DNA from: Hsuehochloa calcarea
Lineage: Eukaryota > Streptophyta > Magnoliopsida > Poales > Poaceae
Direction: 5' to 3'
DNA length: 64,000 nucleotides
Assembly (NCBI GenBank): GCA_036346395.1
Contig: CM070603.1
Span: 25,949,045-26,013,044 of the forward strand
Of this stretch, positions 33,550-44,650 are shown piece after piece; the stretch's first letter is position 1, and each line of letters opens with the position of its first letter. Under the pieces are notes generated by a model that saw only the letters and a program-made list of their open reading frames with translations, had not been told where the DNA came from and did not search any database. A program made the position numbers and the translations under genes.

Positions 33550-33830
33550 AAAAACAACAACCGACAAAGAAAACGAATTTTTAGATTCTGGGCACTGCCG
33601 GTTCGACCGCAATTGACGTGCCGGTTTGACTGCCGGTTGGTATGACCGCGTGATAGACGCTGATCATACCGGCCCAATCGCAAAAACTTGCAGAGAAAAA
33701 GAATTTTGACATTCTGGATACTACCGGTCAGACTACAGATTACATTCGGTCATTGATCACGCCACGATGATGTGTGTGTGACACCGGTCTTATCGGTCCA
33801 GTCGCAGAAACTCCCAAACCTGCAGAAAAT
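33550..33830. repeat. CCGGT/GACCGC-rich spacer between gag and pol
   Basis: Repeated words around CCGGTTCGACCGC, CCGGTTTGACTGCCGGTT, ACCGGCCCAATCGC, ACCGGTCAGACTAC and ACCGGTCTTATCGG, with roughly 30-100 bp spacing. No coding frame. Similar words occur in the LTR at 37083-37120 and the solo LTR at 39570-39610. Confidence 0.6.
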
Positions 33831-33839
33831 TATTTAGAG

Positions 33840-35990
33840 GGAGCAAAGTGATGATAAGGAGCTTGAGCAAACTCCACTCCAATATGATAAATCTTTCTTA
33901 ACCTGTCTTTCTTTTCTTTTTTCGCTTTGCGAAAGAAAAATTGAACCAAATGACTCTCTCTACAACAATGAATGCATTTATACTTGTCTTGATGAGAAGT
34001 CCTATCTATTGCCTTTACATCACCCACATGGGTAGATGGATCCTTTGCAATACCAGCTGATTTAAAAATAATTTATTTCGGTTCAGATTCTACTTCAAAT
34101 TTTTCAGTTTCAAGAAACTTAACAATCTTAGGAGGATTATTCTTGGCATGCTCAACAGAATTAAAGTTTAGACCCTGATGTTTAACACTCACTTTTGACT
34201 TGTCTAAGATCATATTCTAAATTTTCTTGCCAAAAGAAAATCTCTCTAAAGTGTCCTTGAGATACACATTGTCTTTAGCTAGAGTGAGACAAGTTGTGCA
34301 TTTAACAGATTCATTCGCAGGTTTCTTAGAAGCACTAGACTGAACCACTTTTTTCTTTTCAGCAAAATCATTACGTTGTCTAGTCAAAGCTTCTATTTCT
34401 ATGGTAAGTTTAGAACAATTACAGCAACAAGATATCTCGTGATAAAACATTTGTTGAATTATTTTCTGAGATGAATTTAATTAGTCTAGCTTCTAGCAAT
34501 GCACAATTAGAGCAAGTTTTAGTTTGAGTATTTGAAATACTTGACTCTAAATATGTAGAAAAATTAAACTTGAGCTTTTCAATTTCATCATTTGCTATTT
34601 TTAACTTTTCATCGCAGAAGTCATGAGCCAACCTTAAATCATCAAATTTAGCATTTACATTCTTAAGTTCGATCAAGTTTGATGCATTCAATGACCTAGC
34701 AAACCCCAACTCAGAATGTAAAATTTGACAAGACTCACATGATTCTTTATCAGGAGTAATAGCTCTAAGTCTATTGATTTCAGAAGCTAAGCTTTCAACA
34801 AGACAATTATTTTCTTTTATTTTTTTGTCTTTTTCAATTCAATAGCAAATTTAATCAAACCATCTTCAAGCTCATCATATGATGGTCTTACCTCATCGGG
34901 ATCACTGTCATTGTCGTTGTCGTTTCTTGCCATGAAGCACATACCCGTGAAGTCATCGTTGGTCTTCTTCTTACCTTTAGCATCATCATTATCGTGGTTG
35001 TCGTCATCGCAACTCTCATATTCCACATCATTCAAATCTAGATGCTCGATAGCTGAAAATACCTTTTCAGCAAATTTTCGACAAAAATTGCCACCCTTGA
35101 TGTTGTTGTTCTTGGATGGCCAATTATGGTAATTCTTGTCTTCCTTGGTCACCTTCCCCTAGAGCTTGGGACACTCCATCTTAATGTGGTCTGGTTCGCC
35201 ACACTCATAACACTTGATTGAACTTGACACGCCACCTCGCTTCCTCATCCTTATGTTGTTGAGTGTCTTGTATGCCCGTGAGGAGATCAGCACTAAATCC
35301 TCTTCAGGGAGCTGTTCGAATTGTTCTTCTGAAAAATAAGACAAAGCAGACACGAGAAAAGAACTCGACGAAGTAGCCTACGTGGGGTTAGTCTCAAGTG
35401 CTAAAGATGAAGATTTATCAATCTTAAATGGTAAAGATTCCATCGCATAGGTTTTCAACCTAGAGAAAAGATCATCCATAGTTAAAGTATCTAGATCGAC
35501 AGTTTGATTTATAGTTGTGACAACCATCAACCACTCAGAACCTAAAGATCTCAAAATTTTAGTTGCATTATCTTCATCGGTAAGGATAACATTAACACCA
35601 AGCAAATTACTCAATATTTTTCAAACAGAGCAAACAGATCATCAATAGCTTCAACAGGTTTCATAGCAAAATCAGAATATTCTTTTTGTAAAGATTTTTA
35701 CACACTTTCTTAATTTTAGTATTTCCTCATGGTAATCACAAAGAGTTTTTCATATTTAGTGGGCAAAATTAATATGAGCTACACGATCAAATTCTTTGCG
35801 AGAAATACTTTGAAACAATAAGTTACGAGCTTGAGCATTTAAGGCAAGGTATGTAAACGGAAGCTCATATGGTCTAGAAATCTTATTCCAAACACCACTA
35901 CCTTGACTCTCAATATATGCTTGCATACGACACTTCCGAAAAGCAAATCAGTACCATCTAGAATGGGTGGACTATTTACATACCTCTCTG
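33840..35990 (-). pseudogene. Copia gag with CCHC knuckle and long coiled-coil
   Basis: The minus strand reads the UBN2-type gag end (KILRSLGSEWLMVVTTI, LTMDDLFSRLKTYAMES), then FSEEQFEQLPEEDLVLISSR and a zinc knuckle CYECGEPDHIKMECPKL. An acidic stretch with repeated DDDNHDNDD follows, then a long coiled-coil (NASNLIELKNVNAKFDDLRL, IEIEALTRQRNDFAEKK) with paired CSNC and CTTC motifs, then DKYKCIHCCRESHLVQFFF, a second decayed knuckle. This layout is typical of SIRE-lineage gag. Stops split it into at least six frames. Confidence 0.75.
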
Positions 35991-36003
35991 ATGCAAATAG
36001 CAA

Positions 36004-36018
36004 CCCGATCTGATACCA
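36004..36018 (-). promoter_or_regulatory. Primer binding site of copia element
   Basis: On the minus strand TGGTATCAGATCGGG follows the LTR end CCTACA after two bases, as expected for an initiator-Met-tRNA-type primer site. Confidence 0.85.
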
Positions 36019-36020
36019 CT

Positions 36021-37840
36021 TGTAGGATCGGATACGACAATTAGAGGGGGGGTAAATGATTGTATTGCCTTCTTTTGTAGTTTACGGAGAAGAATCTGCT
36101 CCGGATTCAACCGACAACTAAATACTATGTACTCGTACGAGTTAGTCTCCTCGTCGTAGTGGTTGAAACTAATGTGATCAGTTCTACGAGTCGATGATGT
36201 TGTCGACAACCGAGAGGACAGCATAGTATATAATCGAATAAGATGAAGTCGACCTTCTCGAGAGAGTTACGACCACCTAGTCGAAGGACTTCGACTATTA
36301 GATCTCTTCCACCCTCCAGCTCGGGAGATTCATGTACTGCAATGAACAAAAGCAGATCGAAGACGATTGACGAGAACAAGTCGAACACAATGCCCAGAAG
36401 CAAAAACCACCAGTGATGACTGTAATTCTTTGGAAACGACCTGGTCTATTATTTCTCAATCGTGTTCTGTGTCTACAAAGTGCTCTCACGGCACCCCTCA
36501 AACCCTAGCAAGATAGCACCGAAAAGCTCTCTCCACTGAAAGCCGCTGCCACCAAAAGCCCCAAGAAGCCTCTCACGAGCGCGTTACTCTTAACTTCTTC
36601 GGCCTTTATATGCTAGAGCCTTAAACCGTGTACTTATCAATATGGATACATAATATTATCTTTTCCGTGAAACAAGCGAACCAAAACCCCTCAAATCACG
36701 ATAATAACTCTAAACCTTCCAGTTATGAAACGCCTTTCATAACTCTTTACACGTCGAAGCCTCCAGGACAGCACCTCCTGTAGTTTTGACCACACATCAT
36801 GCATTCACCTTTGATCTCCATGTGCCCCAGCGTGAGCACGACCACCTAAACGTTGGATTTCTCCCTCTAATTTCCGGTCTTCCTCGTCATCAACCATGAC
36901 CGCCCCACGCTCAACCTGCACATGCAAAGATCAAAGAATGTTTTCCTGGAACAAGTTTTTCGACTTGACCAATATCAATTCACACACGCATATCACACTC
37001 ACATGTATCAATAAACACGAATCAGATCATCCACAACCATAAATTTTAACTTTTAGAACACAAATCGAGACAACTCTAAAAAACCGGTTGTACCGCTGTG
37101 TACACGCCGGCCATACCGCTGGCCAACCAGACAGGAGTACTCAAGGTACTCGAAGAAAACAAGTATGAAAGCTCTCAAAGTCCACGACCACTTGCCAGAA
37201 GCGTACGACCACTTACCAGAGGCCTAAAACCGCTTACTATAAGCGCACGACCACCGAGCATGAAGTCTGCGACCACCGACCATGAAGCCCACGACTAGCG
37301 ATCATGAAGTCTATGACTACTGACCACGAAGTCTACGACTATAGTCAATCGACCCCTGACCAGACACTGCAGCTTTCAACCGTCGACCAGTCATTGTAGC
37401 TTCGACTATCGATCGTGCGCTGTAGCTTCCTGACCTTCGACCATGCAACTTCGACTGCCCTTCATACTTGATACACACCTCGACTTACGACTGAGTACAT
37501 TACTCAGAGCTCTACTACTCGGTACTCGGATCTACAGTACTCGAAAAACTAACACTCAGTACTCAGAGCTATAGTACTCGTAGATATAGTACTCGGAGCT
37601 ACAGTACTTTGACCTGTATTACTCGGTACTCGAAGCTACAATACTCGTAGCTACAGTACTATGGGTCCAGTCGAAAAGGATCATCGAGTATCACCGATAG
37701 ACCACCCGATACAAGATATGATCCGACCATTCACACTGAAAATCCAACAACCGAAACTTTCACAACCACAAATGTCAATACAACCCAAATGTCAATTATT
37801 CATCATCACAAAGTCTACGACCAGTCCATCAGATCTAATA
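36021..37840 (-). repeat. 5' LTR of copia element
   Basis: Plus-strand sequence starts TGTAGGATCGGATACG. It aligns in order with the solo LTR at 38743-40224 (CTAGTCGAA, TCGACTAT, CACCCCTCAAACCCT, CCGAAACTTTCACAA, ATTATTCATCATC). The outer end near 37840 is inferred from where that similarity stops. Within it, about 37180-37340 is a minisatellite on CGACCACCGACCATGAAGTC and about 37480-37665 is an array of AGTACTCGGAGCTAC-like units. Confidence 0.7.
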
Positions 37841-38742
37841 TAATCCTATTAGGATTTATATAAAAATCCTTATAATACACTTCTTCAAGTCCTAATTGAT
37901 TAGGATATCAGTAACCCATGCTTAACACTATGTGACACTGATCAGATCAGTTGGTGAGACAAAAACTAGTACTGATGCCAGTTGGTGTTCTTAAAAACAA
38001 CTCCAGCAAACAATGGCACGAATTAGTTAATCGTTATGTTCAGATGAAGTAACTGAAGAAAGCAGTTGACTAATATATTGTTTAACAAATGTGCTTCCAT
38101 GCTGTCCCCAATAAAAAAATAAGCAGTTGTAAAATACTACTACAGTTATGGTCAGATGACTTATCGACAAGACAGCTGTTTCATTTCATCGTATGCTTCG
38201 ATCTAATCATAGCTTAAAACTATTTGTACTCAACTTTTTGTTTATGAATGGTCGGTCGTGTTCAGGTCGGCTCCAAAAATTTAGGTCGCCTGGACTAACG
38301 GCAATGCATGAGTAATCTACTTGTATGCTGCATCATGAAGGGAATTTATAAGGAAAAAACACCGTGATTAGAACATCTACAGACTTGAAATAATTTAACA
38401 GGATTATGCTGTCGCTTACTGGAGCTAGTTTACAAGACCGATGATAGGAAGACTGAAAACTTAATTCCTCGGATCATTGGGGAAAAAATCTGCTTTCTTT
38501 GCTGGCTCATTCTGATTCCACCAGCTGTTTCTCTATGATGCAACCTGTAGAGCATTTTTTTTTCATTGGTGAGATGTCTACCGTTCACCTTGTACACATA
38601 GAAAATCTTAATCCGCGAGGATTTTCAACTCTTAGTGGCGCCCACAACACTTTGTGTAAGTTACCACTTCGTCATCAAAATTTCCTGAGTGAAATAATCC
38701 TCATTTCGTGTGCGTATTTCAGACATTTTTAACTTTAGAAAA
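37841..38742. other. Unassigned spacer between copia LTRs
   Basis: No gene or repeat recognised. An open frame at 38499-38732 has no family signature. Confidence 0.45.
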
Positions 38743-40224
38743 TGTAGGATCGAGTACCGCAATCAGGGGTGAATGATTGGTGATTTCTTTTCGATTTATT
38801 GAGGATGACTGCATTGGATTGAACAGACGACTGAGGATACCGTAGTCGTACGTGATATCTCCTCGTTGCTGTGCTCGAATCTGCTCTACCTGCCGATGCT
38901 GTTGTCAATGATCGGGAGAATGACACAACATGTGATCGAAGAAGGTGAAATCAACCTAGTCGAAAGAGTTTCGACCTCCTAGTTGAAAGGGTTCGACTAT
39001 CAGATTTCTTCTGTCCTACGACTTGGGAGCGTCATGCACTGCTTGGAACGAGAATAAGTCGAAGACTGCTCGACACGAGAACTAGTCAAAGATGATGCCC
39101 ATAAGAACACGCCGCCCGTGATAACTAATCTTTCTTCGAATAGATCTGATCTTTTATTTTCGAATCATGTTCTGTAGCTACAAAGTACCCTAACGACACC
39201 CCTCAAACCCTCACGCGTCGAAACCTTCAGGACCGCACCTCCCGTAGCTTCATCACGCATCATGCATTCACCTTTGATCTCCATGTGCCCCAGCGTAAGC
39301 CTGACCACCTCGTGACATCCTCGACCACCTGAACCTTGGATTTCCCCATCCTGGTCCTGGTTCTCCTCGTCATCGACCATGACCGTCTCCACGCCAACCT
39401 GCATATGCAAAGATCAAAGAACGTTTTCCTGGCATAAGTTCTCCAACTTGACCAATATCAGTTCACACACACATATCACACCCTCATCTATCAATAAACA
39501 CGAAATATACCATCAACGATCTTAATTTCCAATCTTTCAGAAAAAACAACCCGAGACCATTCTAAAAAACCGGTCAAACCGTTGTGCACAAGCCGGTCAG
39601 ACCGCTGGCCGATCAGACACGAGTACTCGAGGTACTCGAAGAGTGCAAGAATTGAGGCATTTGAAGCCCATGACTACCTACCATAAAGCTTACGGCAACC
39701 GATCGCAAACGCATACGACTACTGTATTGATCGCGAAGTCTAAGATAACCGATCGCAAAGCCTATGACATCCAAACGCGAAGCCTACGGCAACCGATCAC
39801 TGACTAGGCACTGTAGCTTTCGACCATCGACCAACACTGTAGATTCCAACCATCGACCATGCACTGTAGCGTTCGGCTATCGACAATGCACTGTAGATTC
39901 GACCACCGACATACACTGTAGATTCGACCACGGACATGCACTGTAGCTTCGACAATTGACCATGCACTATAGCTTTCGACCACCGACCATGCACTGTAGT
40001 TTTCGACCACCGACCATGTACTGTGTCTATTACACAGTACTCGAGCCATAGTAGTCGGTGTCCGATCGAAGCTTAGCGGCGAAAGGGTTATCGAGTATCA
40101 CCGCTTGGACCACCCAACTTGAATATTCTAACGACCGAAACTTTCACAAACATAAATTTTAATGCAATCCAAAAATTAATTATTCATCATCGTAATATTC
40201 ACAGCCTATCCACATGGTCTGACA
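38743..40224. mobile_element. Solo LTR related to the copia LTR
   Basis: It starts TGTAGGATCGAGTACC and ends GGTCTGACA. The 5-bp target duplication GAAAA is exact (38738-38742 and 40225-40229). It is the same family as 36021-37840 but clearly diverged and shorter (1482 bp). At 39795-40025 it carries about nine units of roughly 24-27 bp on CATGCACTGTAG-CTTTCGACCACCGAC. No internal retrotransposon sequence. Confidence 0.9.
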
Positions 40225-40510
40225 GAAAACCTGATAGATTTATGCAATTCTGACTTTAGTCTGTTTAGATGGGCCGGCATAATGGACAAACAGAGCATCC
40301 GTTCTGATCTACAGAATGACCTCACAAGTGAAGCTAATGCAATCCAAAAATTAATTATTCATCATCGTAATATTCACAGCCTATCCACATGGTCTGACAG
40401 AAAACCTGATAGATTTATGCAATTCTGACTTTAGTCTGTTTAGATGGGCCGGCATAATGGACAAACAGAGCATCCGTTCTGATCTACAGAATGACCTCAC
40501 AAGTGAAGCT
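40161..40510. repeat. Perfect 175-bp tandem duplication
   Basis: Copies 40161-40335 and 40336-40510 appear identical base for base. Each starts AATGCAATCCAAAAATTAAT and ends CACAAGTGAAGCT. The unit spans the last 64 bp of the solo LTR, its GAAAA target duplication and 106 bp of flanking DNA, so it arose after the LTR was in place. Confidence 0.95.
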
Positions 40511-41519
40511 GGAGTGAAGGGCTGCTGCTGTTTACTGAAAAATGAAGCCAAATCAAAACATGATCATCTGTGGACCGACTGACTACGTTTCCACACGCTA
40601 TACGTATACGTGGATCATCTCTTGCCCATTTAGGCACACGCGGAGTGCATAAGGTCAATCACACGTATGATTGTTCATCCATCCGTCCGTCTGAATCAGA
40701 GGAAGGGAGAAAAGAACGAAATGCTTCGCAAGGCTGCTCTCCGCATGTCGCGTCAGGCCATCTCGCCTCTTTCCGTATCTTCTCGAGACGGCGCTTGTCT
40801 AGTCGACTCTAGTTACTAGCTACAAGATCGTTCATCGTAAAAATAGATTGTATTTGGGAGAGAACAACTTAGCAGATTGCGCAATCAATCAGATTAGCAC
40901 GGCGTTGCTTTATATAGTCTGTTTCGGATATGCTGCAGTACCGGTTTCAGAGAAACCTGATTACAGAGGAGTTACAACAGATACGATCTGTGATTGATTA
41001 CAACGAGTAACTACTTTGAGTTAGAGATAATATATGCGTATCAAATCAGCTACTTTAATAACCATGACGACACATCACTGCCGATCTAGTCTTAGTTTCT
41101 AGACGGAGAATGCGTCTGAAATGCCTATCTTATCCTGCATCTGCATGCCTGCTTCACAAGTGCAGTAACTGAAGTGCGTTACATCAGCCACGCAGCCCAC
41201 AGGAGTGGCCAAAGCGAAGCAGCCATGTGGCATCGGGATGCTGCAAAACCGGTTGTCCAGTGGCATCGGGATGCTGCTCGATCCCTTGACCTTCGCGACG
41301 CGCAGTCAAGGTAGGATTCAAGAACGTGCGGGAAAGCGTACTGGATACTGCAAGGACGAGAGATCCGAGACGCCCGTCAGGTCGTAAAGAATTGGCTGGG
41401 CTGCTGAGATTGGGCCGGCTGGCCGACCATTTTATGCTGTTGCTGCGAACGTCGTCCTGTCATTTACTGTCGACATGTTATGACACCATGCCCTCCGTGC
41501 TGGCTACCAAATAAACATG
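40511..41519. other. Unassigned intergenic sequence
   Basis: No supported gene. A short tandem phrase occurs near 41225-41280 (GTGGCATCGGGATGCTGC and CAGTGGCATCGGGATGCTGC). Open frames lack signatures. Confidence 0.45.
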
Positions 41520-41604
41520 TAGCCTCGGTTCAAACAGACCGGATAATTCGGATCAATTGTAGATTTGCGAAATAAATACAGAAAAGATCAATGGTATTCG
41601 ACAT
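41520..41604. mobile_element. hAT-like MITE, left part
   Basis: TAGCCTCGGTTCAAACAGAC followed by CGGATAATTCGGAT resembles the terminus of a common grass hAT-type MITE (TAGGGRTGAAAACGG...CGGATAAT). It is broken at 41604 by the Tat element; the rest resumes after 53239 with CATTCGTATCTGACTCTGAC, which matches the interior of the full copy at 53480-53666. Confidence 0.5.
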
Positions 41605-42255
41605 TGACAATGATTAAAACCTCTATTTATTATTTAAAAGATCATACGTCTTCGTGATCGTAACCCCTAAGGCTAACGACCTCACTGGTCGTGTGGATTC
41701 CAGAGGTTATACAATATCTAACCTGGTCGGAAAATGTTCCCAACCTTGTCTCCGATCAGTCAAAAGCTTTCAAAACCTTGAGCTGATATTTGAATCTAGC
41801 GCCAGATATATCCCTTACCGTGTGAAGAATGGGACATGTGCTGTATATCTCATACCACACGACAATACGTAACTCTAAGACACAGAAATACGGTTAATGA
41901 CTCACTGACATATAACCGTACGGCAGTTGACACATTATCAACTGACACCTCTCTTCAACCAGAAGCGTTGCTTCCCGAACATGCGTCTCTTCCAGAGACA
42001 ACTCTCAACCCTTCATCAACTACATAAGGAGGACTGCGGACTGAAGTGAAGGGGGGCGGAACAGTGAAGATCATTTGGGAAACACTCTCGGAAGAGCATT
42101 GTATTCCCGAATTAGTCTTTAGTCTAGGTTACATATACTCATTGTAATAACCAGTTCATAGCAATAAAGAGCAGCCTCATTACTTTCCAAAAGATACATA
42201 TCATTTTCCTCTTTCTTTTCATATATTCATAACATCGGCGATTTGATCGTCGACA
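41605..42255 (+). repeat. 5' LTR of Tat element
   Basis: Starts TGACAATGATTAAAAC and ends GATCGTCGACA. Paired with 52584-53234, same length. Confidence 0.9.
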
Positions 42256-42257
42256 GT

Positions 42258-42275
42258 TGGCGTCGTCCGTGGGGA
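42258..42275 (+). promoter_or_regulatory. Primer binding site of Tat element
   Basis: TGGCGTCGTCCGTGGGGA begins two bases after the LTR end. The TGGCG-type site, not TGGTATCAG, is usual for Tat/Athila-group elements. Confidence 0.75.
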
Positions 42276-42346
42276 AAGAAGGCGCAAATCTTCTGAAGGG
42301 ATTCTTTGCTAACCAAATCCTCGCTCATCCTTCTGTTCATGAGATC

Positions 42347-44650
42347 ATGGCAGGAACTTGGGACGATGAGAACTGGTTTGATCTGGACGACTACTCCAAC
42401 CTCGACATGGACGCCTGCATCCATGCCATGTAGGGTGATTGGACGTCGTCCTCTTCTTTCTCTGCCGGTTCGCAAGTCGCTAACGACGTCGAAGTCGAGC
42501 AGATGGATGAGGATGCACCACTGCAACAAGTGGCGCTTCCCGAGGGACATGCCACTCCGACCAGTTCGGAGCGTCCAAGAATCTCTCCAAGCTCGGTCCT
42601 TACGACCGGCAAAAAAGGTGATGAAACTTCAACCCTACAATCAGAGTCAATACACTCTTGACACCATCATGGCTGACAGGTATTCGCCCACGACTTCTGG
42701 GAATTCCAGGACCAACCGACATCTAGTAACGGTGTCGATGAAACCCTCACCGGCCATGGGCCGAGTGGGGATGATAAAGCTCAGCATACGATCGGCAGTT
42801 CGTCGTATCAGGCTGAGTCCGCCACGGAGGCCTCAAGAGGTTCTCATCTCCGACCGGTCTCCGTCGTGGAAATGTCTGGTAGAAGTACTGGGAAGCTCTC
42901 CACTGAGTACAGTGGAAACTCTTCGAGGATCGATGCTGGAAACACGAGGTCAATGCGATCGGAAATACTGATCGCAATGCCATGTACGGTCCGGCACCCG
43001 CTGCCTCGCCACCACATACTAATGGAGATGGCGCGGGCAATCAAGCACCAGCTACCAAAGGCAACAGAACTGATGGACATCCATCAGTTAATTCGCCTGG
43101 TTCAGCCCCACCAAGGGTAATAGGTCAAGTGTGGTCAGGCACGAGGTTAAGAGAAGGTTCGGATCTGCGAACGCCAACAATCTCGATGAATCCCCCGAGA
43201 CCTTCTCAGAACGCGTTCTGAACTCTGCGGCGCATTCGTAATATTTTAAATAATATCGACCGCTTTGCGTAAGCTCCCATGTTTTGTCAAGCTGGTAGGG
43301 CAGTGTCTGAGATTCTCCAACAAACCGCTGTCAGACGGAAGAATACCGAGAACGGAGGGCACCACAAAGTCAAACTATGACTTCGTCCCACCGTTCTTCC
43401 CTCAGCAGAGGGCAACATGCGTATATTAGGAATCAATTCATGAGGGAAGGAGATTGTTCCGAACAAATACACCTTCTTCTCGTCGAGAGGGTCATTTGCT
43501 TGGTCCGAACGATCTTCGACATCGTTTGAACCAGGCAGGTGATTGAGGGAGTCATAATGCTCGCGATCAGGTCGGAAAGCCGGAGCCTCAGTTCTATAAT
43601 CAAATGAACCAGTCTCCGACCGATCACAATCCGGCACCTTCTCAAAGAAGACGCCATGAATCAGTTACAGGCTGTCGAGCTTTCTCTGCAGGGCTCCAAG
43701 CTGTGCGTTGGCCTAACCAGTTTTGACCGGCCAACATGGACAAGTTCAATGGGTCTCAGAACCCGTTAGAATTTCTCTAGATTTATACCACCGCCATCAG
43801 AGCGGCCGGTGGTGATGAAAACGTGATGGCCAATTACCTACCTACGGTGTTAGAAGGATCTGCCCGGTCATGGTTGCTTAACTAGCCGGTCGGATCAATC
43901 TACACTTGGGAACAGCTCTGCGATCTCTTAATCGTGAATTTCCAAGGTACACACGACCGCCCAGGAAAGAAAGATGATATACATCGGATCCGGCAGAACC
44001 CAAAAGAAACTCTTCGCCAGTACATCAAGAGGTTCAGCTAGGTTCGTAATTCCATACCCGAGATTGCATAATCTTCTGTAATTCAGGCTTTCAAGGCAGT
44101 ATTGAGGAACCGGAGGTTTATGGAGGATATAGCTATGAATCCTCCACGAACAACCGTCGAACTATTTGATATGGCGGATAAATATGCAGCCGCTAGTGAA
44201 GCGGTAGAATGGAGCGAAGCTATAGATCGAAAAGATAAAACTCCTCAATCTGTCTTAGAAAAGCCCGAAAAGAAGCATAAGAAAGTTCTCAAGAAGAAGA
44301 AGCATCGTAAGATGGATGGTAAGGAGGTCTTAGCGGTCCTAGAAAAGCTTACCAAAGGTAAGAGGGACTATACCGGTCGAGGCAAGGCAAAGATTTCGAC
44401 CGATGGATATAAAAAGAATAAGAAGTGGTGCCCGCTTCACCAACAGGCAGGGCACGATTTGTGCACCTGCCATGTCTGGCAAAAGAAGTTGGAAGATTAT
44501 TATGCAGGTAAAGGTCCCCTTCCCTCAATACAAGAGTTAGGGGAAGCAAGCTCCAAAAAGGACAAAGATGGCGACGATGAGATGGAGTACCAAGAACCTC
44601 AGCACACAGTCGACATGATCTTTGGAGGATCTTCATCGTACGACTCATGA
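42347..44650 (+). pseudogene. Tat gag
   Basis: From the ATG at 42347 the frame reads MAGTWDDENWFDLDDYSNLD, reaches a stop near 42431 and continues in frame for about 70 codons. The capsid part around 43735-44100 gives MDKFNGSQNPLEFL, VMANYLPTVLEGSARSWL, WEQLCDLLIVNFQGTHDRPG and ETLRQYIKRFS with four stops. The end (44102-44650) is open for 182 codons: FMEDIAMNPPRTTVELFDMA, a lysine-rich stretch and a CCHC-like motif CPLHQQAGHDLCTC, ending MIFGGSSSYDS. Structural protein of the virus-like particle in intact relatives; broken here. Confidence 0.8.

Larger units (their letters stand above)
30310..37840 (-). mobile_element. SIRE-type Ty1/copia element, 3' LTR not found
   Basis: A minus-strand copia element in the order 5' LTR (36021-37840), primer site, gag with long coiled-coil (33840-35990), protease, integrase, reverse transcriptase and RNase H (30310-33460). 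The very long coiled-coil gag and the RT/RNase H motifs fit the SIRE (Maximus/Opie-like) lineage. Many stops and frameshifts; it cannot be functional. No copy of the LTR is found past the RNase H end, so the 3' end has been lost or replaced. Confidence 0.8.
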
